Positions 8,300-15,269 of a stretch of DNA of 64,000 bases are shown here, one piece after another. The position numbers and the translations under genes are program-made. Under the pieces are notes generated by a model. It made no database searches and had not been told where the DNA came from. It saw only the letters and a program-made list of their open reading frames with translations. Source of the stretch: Fen-1362 sp049516395 (lineage in GTDB: Bacteria; Planctomycetota; Phycisphaerae; Sedimentisphaerales; Anaerobacaceae); the NCBI GenBank assembly GCA_049516395.1, contig JBEKTD010000004.1:62001-126000 (forward strand). The letters run 5' to 3'. How positions within the stretch are numbered: position 1 is the stretch's first letter; each line of letters starts with the position of its first letter.

Positions 8300-8692
8300 A
8301 TGAAAATCAGTAGGTCAACGGGCTATGGGTTGCTGGCGGCCGGGTATATCGCCAAGAATGAGAAAGACGGTATTGTGCTTTCGCAAACAATTTCAAAGGA
8401 ATACAACATACCGCTGGAATATCTGCTGAAGATACTGCAGCAGTTGGTGAGAGCCAATCTTCTCCGCAGCAAGCGCGGCCCGCGCGGCGGCTTTGTTCTT
8501 GCGAAGCCCGCAAACAAAATCACGATGCTCGAAATCATCGAAGCGGTTGATGGTCCGATGATGAGCCAGTTGAATCTGGAAGAGCATTCGAAAGGCAAGT
8601 TCAGCAACAAGGCAGAGAAGGCATACGAGAACGGTCTCACGGCGGCAAGGACAGTATATCAGAAGGTTTCGTTGTCCAGCCTGCTTGGGTAA
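8300..8692 (+). CDS. Rrf2 family transcriptional regulator, cysteine-free
   Basis: A 130-residue winged-helix regulator. The N-terminal MKISRSTGYGLLAAGYIA helix, the recognition-helix region with the Rrf2 signature PLEYLLKILQQLVRANLL, and the wing RGPRGGFVLAKP are all standard. MLEIIEAVDGP follows as usual. IscR- and NsrR-type members carry three cysteines for an iron-sulfur cluster after this point; this protein has none, so it should sense something other than a cluster or act as a structural repressor. The gene is alone, with its own terminator immediately downstream (8719-8795). AAGGAG precedes the start. No target operator is identifiable by eye. Confidence 0.9.
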   Translation: MKISRSTGYGLLAAGYIAKNEKDGIVLSQTISKEYNIPLEYLLKILQQLVRANLLRSKRGPRGGFVLAKPANKITMLEIIEAVDGPMMSQLNLEEHSKGKFSNKAEKAYENGLTAARTVYQKVSLSSLLG

Positions 8693-8718
8693 CAGCGGTT
8701 TGAAGACAGGAACATAAG

Positions 8719-8795
8719 CCGGCCGGAGAAGATATTTGCACAGACGACCCTGATGGGTATATTGCAGATGGCTTCTTCCGGCCGGTTATTTTTTT
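8719..8795 (+). terminator. Rho-independent terminator of the Rrf2 gene with large loop
   Basis: CCGGCCGGAGAAG (8719-8731) pairs with CTTC-T-TCCGGCCGG (8772-8785, one bulged T), followed by TTATTTTTTT. The 40-nt loop is unusually long; the loop could fold further or hold a regulatory element. Confidence 0.75.
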
Positions 8796-8798
8796 AGA

Positions 8799-9030
8799 AC
8801 ATAACGAAAAAGACACAGATTAACACAGTAAATATTAGACACGGATGGTCGCGGCGACCACACGGATTTACCCCGAGAAATCTGAAAGATTTCCGGGACT
8901 TAGTCATGGAAATTCCAAAGGAATTTCTCAGGGCACTGGTTTTTTGCTTTTTACTTTTCCCTTTTTATTTTGTTTTCTCTGTGTCCTCTGTGTGCTCTGT
9001 GGCTATAATAACTCTGTGGCTAAAACTGTT
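8799..9030. repeat. Degenerate ACACAG / CTCTGTG repeat block
   Basis: Interspersed short-period repeat of the CACAGAG family: GACACAGATTAACACAG near 8811 and, on the other strand, TCTGTGTCCTCTGTGTGCTCTG near 8976-9000 followed by CTCTGTGGCTA. The same words recur near 25.7, 26.6, 55.8 and 62.7 kb. The open frame crossing it (8845-9060) is a translation of the repeat. Confidence 0.7.
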
Positions 9031-9061
9031 TTTTTAGATGCTCTTATAAGGGTACGATAAA

Positions 9062-9331
9062 ATGCACGTTAAAGAATTTCAGCAGTTCATATCCGAGAAG
9101 TACGAGAAACGGGACAGGCAGCGGGGCGTGCCGAAGACGTTTTTGTGGTTTATAGAAGAGGTGGGGGAACTGGCGACCGCGCTTGCGGGCAACGATATGA
9201 AGAACAAACGCGAGGAGTTCGCGGACGTTTTCGCGTGGCTTTGTACGCTGGCCAATATCAGCGACGTGGATTTGGAAAAGGCGTGCGAGAAATACACAAG
9301 CGGCAAGGTGAAGGGATTCAAGCCGAAATAG
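9062..9331 (+). CDS. MazG-like nucleotide pyrophosphohydrolase domain protein
   Basis: An 89-residue single-domain all-alpha protein. Its EEVGELATAL helix (about residues 32-41) and EEFADVFAWL helix (about 52-61) give the E-x-x-E plus E-x-x-D metal-binding pattern of the MazG/dUTPase-like superfamily. Such proteins hydrolyse non-canonical or alarmone nucleoside triphosphates to monophosphates, cleaning the nucleotide pool. The length fits the short stand-alone members rather than the double-domain MazG. Upstream sequence is repeat; no strong ribosome binding site is seen. Downstream, the AT-rich accessory genes begin. Confidence 0.85.
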   Translation: MHVKEFQQFISEKYEKRDRQRGVPKTFLWFIEEVGELATALAGNDMKNKREEFADVFAWLCTLANISDVDLEKACEKYTSGKVKGFKPK

Positions 9332-9354
9332 TAACCCTATCATTTATGATTGCT

Positions 9355-9430
9355 GATTTTTGATTTGGGATGCGGAATAAGCGATTTCGGATTGCAGATT
9401 GTAGATTTCGGATTTATAATTAGGAATGAG
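9355..9430. repeat. Degenerate ATTTCGGATTGCAGATT repeat block
   Basis: A run of imperfect units such as GATTTCGGATTGCAGATTG and TAGATTTCGGATT, members of the same family that forms the perfect GCGGATT run inside the radical SAM gene at 15604-15636 and the short block near 6862. Confidence 0.6.
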
Positions 9431-9520
9431 GATTTCGCACCTTTGACCGTCAACTTTGCCTATTGGAAAACGACTTTATAAATAATAAGGAAATAAGCAT
9501 AGCGTTCTTGAAGTAGAATT

Positions 9521-11872
9521 ATGAATAGTCTAAATGAAAATCATGATGAATCTTACAATAAGTATGTTGGCCGTGAGCAATTGTCTTTTTGGGATTTTGA
9601 GAAGCAAAGTCAGATTTTAATTTATATTGCGGGTGGAGGCCTTATCACTCTAGGGCTGTCTCCATTTTTTAAATGGATCAATTTTGGGGCTGGTGGAGTA
9701 ACTGGCATTGCTGGCGATGGGAAAATCCTACTTGCTCTGACTATACTTGCTATTGCGGGATACATTTTTGCACTTAGTAAAAACAAATGGGCATTGCACA
9801 TTTTAATGGCTATTCAAGGCTGGGGAATTATTGCGGCATTTTGGATGGGCACGCTTCTATGGAAAACCAGTACACTTCTGTCGACAAAAGAATTGGATGA
9901 TAACCCATTTGCTTTTCTACTAGTTTCACAAATTGGGCCTGGAGTTGGCCTTTATCTCGGCTTGTTAGGCGGATTGATAATTACTGGAACACTTGGTTAC
10001 ATATTTATTCGTCATCTTGCCTTTGTCAAACCTCGCCAGTTATACTGGATTACCCAAGGAATTGCTTGCGTTATTGGGATACTGCTTGCAATATCTCTTT
10101 CTGATGCTGCTCTTGGCCTGACCTTCCCCCAGAATACACTAATTACTCCGAGCTTGATTAATAAGACGTTCAGATCTAATGACTATAGAGCCGCTATATT
10201 GTTGGATATCAAGTGGGACACTTCCAAATTGAAAAAACCAACAAGGGCAATAAAGGGGATATTGTATATAACAGATATTTTCGGCGAACCCAGAGTCAGC
10301 TCTAAATTTACCGTGGACACACCCCTGTATCCTGAACAAGAATATATTCAAAAAGTTCGGATTGAATATAACCAATTCGATGATTCACACGCTTGGTTGC
10401 GATCTACACAATTGAATAATATGAAGGTTGTAATTGAAGTCACAGATATAATGTATCTGGACGATCAGTCAATTCAAGAACTCCAAAGGATTAACAATGA
10501 GATACAGGACGCAAAGAAAGCTTCGATAGAGGGGGACTATTCGAAAGCCACAAGCATCTTAGATAACATAATTAGCAAATGGCAGGAAAAATACCCAGAC
10601 AAAATAAAAGAAGCCAGCGTTCTCCGAAAAGATGTTCTTCATAAATTTGACCTCATTGAAATTAAGAAGCAACAAATCGAGGAAAGCAAACATCAGGAAG
10701 TTTGTGCTCAGATAGATAGCGAAATTGAAGCAGTTAAACAACGCATTAAAGAAGGCGATGAATCTACGGCGGTAACATCCCTCAATACAATCATAGAAAA
10801 TTGCTATAAATTAAACTGTAACAAACAGATGGAAGAAGCAAGAAACACCATGACGGTTATCCAGCAAAAAAAGGAACAAAAAGAGCAAATGGAGCAGTTG
10901 GCTAAACTCAAAACAATTTTTAAATTAGCCACTGAAAATTACGAATTACTTCAGAAAGCCTTTGAAATAAAAACAGCACAATTCTATATCGCTATTTCCA
11001 AAGAAGATGGTTCCCCTTCTCTTTGTGCAAAATTGTGTTTTAAGAACAACACCAATAAAACCATATCCGGTGTAGATATTGATTACCAAACTATTAATTC
11101 ATCCAGAAGTAGTGGAGTCGAAACAATAAAGCTTAATCTTTCTGATGTTTTGGACCCTGGCGTACAGAAAACTATTTATACGAAGCAAATCATGTCTTCT
11201 CTGGATACCTTTCTTATTGCTCGACCAAAACAAGTTTACGACTCTAATGGCAATCCCATATTTACGCCTACGCCTTCTATCGATGAAGAGAGGCAATTGG
11301 AAAGCTTAGCAGAAAAGTACAGTGAAGCTAATATAGCCATTGAATCGTTAGAGGTTTTAAAACGTTACAGAGAACTACAAAAATTTGACACAAAAGCACT
11401 GTTGCAATGTCAGATCAAAAATGAGATAGCAGAGTTAGAGCAGTTGCAAAAAGAGAGCATTGAAGCAGAGCGCCAAAAGAAATTATTGGTTGTCAAGACG
11501 GCTTCTTATTCAATCAATGAGAACCGCCAATCAATTATTACGTTAAAACTAAAAAATGAAACGAATGCTACAATTTACGCGATTGAATTACTTCGTGGGT
11601 GGAGGCTTCCCGGCAATTCATGGATGGGAAGAGGCAAATTTGACATCAAGATTGACGAACTGCAATCCGGTAAAGAGTTCACTGGTGACTTCCATGGGGG
11701 AAGTATGGACCTTGATGAGCTTGCAATGGAACATCAGAACGCAAAATTTACCGTTGAAGTGCTTCGTTTGTTTGATAAAGACAATAAAGAATTATTCCCA
11801 GAAACATTTACAGCAAAGAACAAAGCTCGGCTGGATTTGTTAAAAAGTGTTCGTGTTGATCCATTAAAGTAA
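9521..11872 (+). CDS. Large membrane and coiled-coil protein, function unknown
   Basis: A 783-residue protein I do not recognise. Residues 1-30 are hydrophilic; five or six membrane helices follow (about 30-50, 67-86, 92-115, 130-165, 173-198). A soluble part comes next: a beta-rich domain (about 207-315), a Lys/Glu/Gln-rich coiled-coil or TPR-like helical region (about 320-475, for example NNEIQDAKKASIEGDYSKA), and two similar beta domains (about 485-570 and 650-783), each containing a phrase of the type CFKNNTNKTISGV / LKNETNATIYAIE, which look like a duplicated module. Codon use is distinctly AT-rich compared with neighbours, a sign of transfer. It precedes a possible HEPN-like gene by 24 bp, so the pair is probably an operon. 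Confidence 0.7.
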   Translation: MNSLNENHDESYNKYVGREQLSFWDFEKQSQILIYIAGGGLITLGLSPFFKWINFGAGGVTGIAGDGKILLALTILAIAGYIFALSKNKWALHILMAIQGWGIIAAFWMGTLLWKTSTLLSTKELDDNPFAFLLVSQIGPGVGLYLGLLGGLIITGTLGYIFIRHLAFVKPRQLYWITQGIACVIGILLAISLSDAALGLTFPQNTLITPSLINKTFRSNDYRAAILLDIKWDTSKLKKPTRAIKGILYITDIFGEPRVSSKFTVDTPLYPEQEYIQKVRIEYNQFDDSHAWLRSTQLNNMKVVIEVTDIMYLDDQSIQELQRINNEIQDAKKASIEGDYSKATSILDNIISKWQEKYPDKIKEASVLRKDVLHKFDLIEIKKQQIEESKHQEVCAQIDSEIEAVKQRIKEGDESTAVTSLNTIIENCYKLNCNKQMEEARNTMTVIQQKKEQKEQMEQLAKLKTIFKLATENYELLQKAFEIKTAQFYIAISKEDGSPSLCAKLCFKNNTNKTISGVDIDYQTINSSRSSGVETIKLNLSDVLDPGVQKTIYTKQIMSSLDTFLIARPKQVYDSNGNPIFTPTPSIDEERQLESLAEKYSEANIAIESLEVLKRYRELQKFDTKALLQCQIKNEIAELEQLQKESIEAERQKKLLVVKTASYSINENRQSIITLKLKNETNATIYAIELLRGWRLPGNSWMGRGKFDIKIDELQSGKEFTGDFHGGSMDLDELAMEHQNAKFTVEVLRLFDKDNKELFPETFTAKNKARLDLLKSVRVDPLK

Positions 11873-11896
11873 TCCCCACTGTGTTTGGAGCGTAAG

Positions 11897-12457
11897 ATGA
11901 ATAAGAAGGTTTTCTGGTCAAAAGCTATCTGGCCAAATGACAACATTGCAGAGATTACATGTATGGGCGGTTGGAGTATGCGTGGTTACGCTAATGGTTT
12001 TTTAGAAATAGCTTCTATTGCATCTGAGAAAGCAATTGAAAATAAATGTGCAATTGACACCATAATGCCTGCGATATTATATAATATCAGGCACTCAGTA
12101 GAGCTTTTTCTGAAATTTGTGTTATTTGAAATATCCGAAAAATCTGGGCATAAAATTACAGCGGAAGACCATCGAATTAAAGATACTTTTAACAAATACA
12201 AAGACCTCATCAGGATGTTTTTAGAGACCGAACACTACATGGTGGCTTTCTCCCACGAAAAATGGTTAAATGATTTTGAGGGCATAATCAATCACGTTGA
12301 TGCATTCGATAGTGATGGACAAAAAACGCGCTACCCGACGGACAAAAAAGGTAAACCCAATTTAGGTGGGAAAGCGATAGTAAGCACGAGTGATGTGTAT
12401 TGCCTTATAGAGTACATCCAAAGCTATTATGATGAGTACAATAGTAGAGGTACTTAA
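11897..12457 (+). CDS. Possible HEPN-like protein, AT-rich accessory gene
   Basis: A 186-residue soluble helical protein. The start at 11897 is chosen because GGAG (11887-11890) lies 6 nt upstream. The segment ILYNIRHSVELFLKFVLFE (about residues 52-70) matches the first-helix pattern of HEPN-type proteins (Arg-His-x-x-Glu-Leu-x-Leu-Lys), followed by GHKITAEDHRIKDTFNKY, which resembles the GHDL segment, and by DGQKTRYPTDKKGKP, also seen in such proteins. A classical catalytic R-x4-6-H is not obvious, so it may be a non-nucleolytic member. The gene follows the large membrane protein closely and ends just upstream of the IS1595 element. The assignment is a pattern judgement only. Confidence 0.6.
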   Translation: MNKKVFWSKAIWPNDNIAEITCMGGWSMRGYANGFLEIASIASEKAIENKCAIDTIMPAILYNIRHSVELFLKFVLFEISEKSGHKITAEDHRIKDTFNKYKDLIRMFLETEHYMVAFSHEKWLNDFEGIINHVDAFDSDGQKTRYPTDKKGKPNLGGKAIVSTSDVYCLIEYIQSYYDEYNSRGT

Positions 12458-12688
12458 TTTCTGCTAATAGCAAGGCCAAATATGAAGATTTTAAAGGGCA
12501 AAAAGCAGGACGGGTCCGAATTTTGGGATGAGCGACCTATTTTTAAATTCCCTCTTCCCAACTAAAAACTAAACACTCAAAATTAAAAACTAACTTTCCC
12601 CCCTCATTTTTCGCTCAAAAACGCAACTTGCCCCTCTCTCCCAATACACAAAAAGGTGGGGCAACAAGGGGCAACAAGGGGCAACTAA
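12458..12688. other. Intergenic stretch with direct repeats next to the transposon
   Basis: No gene. It contains AACTAAAAACTAAACACTC-type repeats (12559-12595) and three direct copies of a 10-bp unit, GGGCAACAAG, at about 12658-12687, with a partly complementary GCAACTTGCCCC at 12623-12634 that could fold back on them. Confidence 0.6.
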
Positions 12689-12696
12689 AAAATTCC
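12689..12696. repeat. Target-site duplication, left copy
   Basis: AAAATTCC directly abutting the left inverted repeat; the identical 8 bp stand at 15236-15243. Eight base pairs is the duplication length expected for IS1595-family insertion. Confidence 0.9.
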
Positions 12697-12709
12697 GGGA
12701 ATTATGCAC

Positions 12710-12739
12710 TTGACAAACGAAAGGGGTATGCGGTAAAAT
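12710..12739 (+). promoter_or_regulatory. Inward promoter whose -35 box lies in the left inverted repeat
   Basis: TTGACA (12710-12715), an 18-bp spacer and TAAAAT (12734-12739). The -35 box is part of the terminal repeat, the -10 box is just inside. The first gene's ATG is at 12746, 6 nt after the -10 box, so the transcript would start at or beside the start codon and be leaderless; no Shine-Dalgarno fits in the gap. Confidence 0.65.
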
Positions 12740-12745
12740 GAGGGT

Positions 12746-13486
12746 ATGCAAAAAATTACTAAATGGTACTGGACGTGGTTTGCAACTTTGTCGGGGGGGC
12801 TTATGTTAGCCGCCATAGGTATCATTGCTAATTATTTAAGTTTAAATTATGGCGTTCCTTTCGGTATAGTATTATTTGTTTTTGGCCTTCTTTGCGGAAT
12901 ATATGCTTGGATAAGGGGCGATATAATTACTATCGATGAAATGGAAAATGAAAAATTAAAGCAAAGATTGGAGCATATACTTGAAGAATTCATCACAATA
13001 AAACAAAATCTTAAAAGTGATATTGCTAAAAGTACAATATCTGATATGGCCTCAAGGTACATTATTCAAAGATGGCTTGATGAAGCGAAAATATCACAAG
13101 ACAGTCAAATTGCGTATTTTTCTGACTATATTTATTATGATGGTGAATTTGATTTGGTCAGAGATTGCTATGTATTGCTTTATATTGAAGATTGGATTAG
13201 CGATACTCACTTGGATTTGTTTTACAGAAACACCCGTGACTTTTTTAAAGGCGGCATAGAAGAAATGTGCAAAGCTACAAACGTCAAGACGGATGTAAAA
13301 GTAACAACTTCTGCAATAACAGTGAACAATGAAAAACTTTTTGGTTCAAAATCGTTTGAATATTTCTTTAGGTATTATTCACTCGAAGATGCGTTAGCTA
13401 AGGTCGGTGAAGGGAGATTAGACCCAACAGATATTGTTAAACGAACACAAAAAGCATTATTGAGTGTAAAAGAATATCTCAAATAA
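12746..13486 (+). CDS. Transposon passenger: membrane-anchored protein of unknown function
   Basis: A 246-residue protein with two N-terminal membrane helices (about residues 10-32 and 37-57) and a soluble mostly helical C-terminal part. It starts 6 nt after a TAAAAT box, so it is probably translated from a leaderless message. After a charged helix (DEMENEKLKQRLEHILEEF) comes a domain with many aromatic residues (YFSDYIYYDGEFDLVRDCY) and a distal helix near KRTQKALLSVKEYLK. I recognise no family. It is the first gene of the three-gene operon inside the IS1595 element, so it travels with the transposase; roles such as defence, immunity or transposition control are speculative. Confidence 0.75.
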   Translation: MQKITKWYWTWFATLSGGLMLAAIGIIANYLSLNYGVPFGIVLFVFGLLCGIYAWIRGDIITIDEMENEKLKQRLEHILEEFITIKQNLKSDIAKSTISDMASRYIIQRWLDEAKISQDSQIAYFSDYIYYDGEFDLVRDCYVLLYIEDWISDTHLDLFYRNTRDFFKGGIEEMCKATNVKTDVKVTTSAITVNNEKLFGSKSFEYFFRYYSLEDALAKVGEGRLDPTDIVKRTQKALLSVKEYLK

Positions 13487-13510
13487 TAAGGTTTTTGAAG
13501 GATAATAGTA

Positions 13511-14479
13511 ATGAAATTCGTGCCACCAAAATTCAGTAAGCTAAAAGATATGGCCGCCATAGATGTAGGCAGATTAACCGAGGATGAGGCAAGAGCTATC
13601 CTTGAGGGAATACGTTGGCCTAAAGGCCCTGTATGCCCCCACTGTGGCAGTATGCGGGTAGTAAGGATTCAGGCCAAATCAGATAAGGTTCGAGACGGCG
13701 TAATCCGATGCAATGATTGCCGTCAACAGTTTACGGTAACTGTCGGAACGGTTATGCACCGCTCACATATCACTTTGAGGCAGTGGGTACAGGCGTTCTA
13801 TTCGATGTGTTCTCACAAAAAAGGCGTGTCCGCTTTGCAACTACAAAGGAATTTGGGATTAGGTTCTTATAGGTCGGCTTGGCATCTTGCCCACAGAATA
13901 AGAGCAGCAATGGACGAGAAATCTTTAGCTCCTACTCTTAAAGGGACGGTAGAAGTGGACGAAACATACGTCGGCGGCAAACCGAGACGCAGCACAATGA
14001 AACAGTATTACGACCCCAAACAATTCCGAGGACGCGGTACGCTGAAAACCCCAGTAATGGTTCTTGTTCAAAGAGGCGGCGGAGCAATATCACATCCGGT
14101 TGAAAGGGTGGACGCATTTAATTTAAAATCTGCGATTATAGAAAACGTCAATGAAAATTCTACTATAATGACCGATGATAATTATTCATACAGGGGAATC
14201 GGCAAAAGTTTCAAAGGCGGTCATAAGGTTATAAGGCACAAAGACAAAGAATATGTCAGAGGTAATGTAACAACCAACACCGCAGAATCCTATTTTGCTT
14301 TACTCAAAAGAGGCGTTCACGGTACATTCCACCACGTTTCAAAACATCACTTGGGAAGGTACTGCGATGAATTTGCGTTCCGCTGGAATCACCGCAAGGT
14401 AACTGATGGCATACGGGCCGAAACTGCTATAATGGGAGCGGACGGCAAACGGTTGACATATAAGAAAGCTATATGCTGA
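13511..14479 (+). CDS. IS1595 family transposase (ISXO2-like)
   Basis: A 322-residue DDE-type transposase. The N-terminal part holds a zinc ribbon (CPHC at about 37-40 and CNDC at about 60-63) with IRCNDCRQQFTVTVGTVM, the usual IS1595 signature. It is followed by the helical HRSHITLRQWVQAFYSM segment. The catalytic core begins at VEVDETYVGGK (first Asp near residue 149), continues with IMTDDNYSYRG (second Asp) and ends with NTAESYFALLKRGVHGTFHHV (third acidic or Asn residue). The gene appears intact, with AAGGA ahead of the ATG. It sits in the middle of an element with intact inverted repeats, so the element may be active. Confidence 0.95.
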   Translation: MKFVPPKFSKLKDMAAIDVGRLTEDEARAILEGIRWPKGPVCPHCGSMRVVRIQAKSDKVRDGVIRCNDCRQQFTVTVGTVMHRSHITLRQWVQAFYSMCSHKKGVSALQLQRNLGLGSYRSAWHLAHRIRAAMDEKSLAPTLKGTVEVDETYVGGKPRRSTMKQYYDPKQFRGRGTLKTPVMVLVQRGGGAISHPVERVDAFNLKSAIIENVNENSTIMTDDNYSYRGIGKSFKGGHKVIRHKDKEYVRGNVTTNTAESYFALLKRGVHGTFHHVSKHHLGRYCDEFAFRWNHRKVTDGIRAETAIMGADGKRLTYKKAIC

Positions 14480-14503
14480 TAAGCATAGAAAGACAGGTAT
14501 GTT

Positions 14504-15112
14504 ATGTGGTTTTGTAAGAAAAAGGATGATAAAACAACAAACCAAGTAAAGAGTGATTATCTCGGAATTAGTCTTACTGCTGAAGATATGGAAGGTTTAA
14601 CAGAAGGTAAAGTTGAATATTTCATTGAAGAAAGTAGAACGTATTTACAATTTTTAAGTGAAAACGCTAATAGCATAGCCGGTAAAGCATCTACCCTTTT
14701 AACTTTAGTTGTAGGGGGATTAGGATATATAATAGCAGAGTTTATAGTCAAGAGTGAGTATTATATTAATCATTTCTGGCAAATAAGTTTTTGGGTAGGA
14801 TTATTTTTGGTTTTATCTTATGATTTTTATATTTTAATTCGGTATCAATTACCTCAGAAGTGTTTACCTGTAGGCACTCAACCGAAAGAAATAGCATTAA
14901 AATCAGTTATAAAATATGGATATAGACAGATATTACTCAAACAGTTGTTTTTATATCAGGATAGAATAGACAAAAACAAAAAGAGTAATACTCAAATGGC
15001 TGAAAATATCCGTAGATGTTTTATTTTTATAGTCGCATATTTAGGCGTAGCAATCCTGATTGGGCTACTTATCTTCCTTTTCGACTATTTCTGTCTGTTC
15101 TATGGGAGGTAG
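14504..15112 (+). CDS. Transposon passenger: three-helix membrane protein
   Basis: A 202-residue protein that begins 24 bp after the transposase. A soluble helical stretch (residues 1-60) leads into SIAGKASTLLTLVVGGLGYI, the first membrane helix (about 62-84), then a second helix (about 90-112), a basic cytoplasmic stretch (about 115-165) and a third helix near the C-terminus (172-198). The Lys-Ala-Ser-x-Leu-Leu-Thr pattern at the start of the first helix resembles membrane effectors found with cyclic-nucleotide defence systems (SLATT or Pycsar TM types), but the match is short and made by eye; no nucleotide cyclase is nearby. The function is unknown. Confidence 0.7.
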   Translation: MWFCKKKDDKTTNQVKSDYLGISLTAEDMEGLTEGKVEYFIEESRTYLQFLSENANSIAGKASTLLTLVVGGLGYIIAEFIVKSEYYINHFWQISFWVGLFLVLSYDFYILIRYQLPQKCLPVGTQPKEIALKSVIKYGYRQILLKQLFLYQDRIDKNKKSNTQMAENIRRCFIFIVAYLGVAILIGLLIFLFDYFCLFYGR

Positions 15113-15235
15113 CTCGTTTTCTGGTTTTGGGTCAGGGTCTTTCATAATATTTTCCTTTAAATAAGGAGTTATTAAATGTTTGATACAGTTACAAATTTAA
15201 GCATGAAGCGGTCGTTTGTCAAGTGTACAATTCCC

Positions 15236-15243
15236 AAAATTCC
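15236..15243. repeat. Target-site duplication, right copy
   Basis: AAAATTCC, identical to 12689-12696. Removing the element and one copy restores a continuous intergenic sequence between the possible HEPN-like gene and the radical SAM gene. Confidence 0.9.
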
Positions 15244-15269
15244 TTATAATGGTATTAGCATTCTTTGTA

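Larger units (their letters stand above)
12697..15235 (+). mobile_element. Complete IS1595-family transposon with two passenger genes
   Basis: A 2539-bp element bounded by 24-bp imperfect inverted repeats: left end 12697-12720 (GGGAATTATGCACTTGACAA and on to CGA) and right end 15212-15235, whose complement reads GGGAATTGTACACTTGACAA and on, 22 of 24 positions matching. It is flanked by a perfect 8-bp duplication, AAAATTCC. Inside are three genes in one direction with 24-bp gaps: a 246-residue membrane protein, the IS1595/ISXO2-type transposase and a 202-residue membrane protein. The intact duplication and ends suggest recent insertion. IS1595-family elements with passenger genes are known as a class; these passengers I do not recognise. 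Confidence 0.93.

Noticed and set aside
8845..9060. A 71-codon frame on the plus strand
   Set aside because: Most of it is translation of CTCTGTGTCC-type repeats (giving FLCVLCVLCG), with no ribosome binding site.
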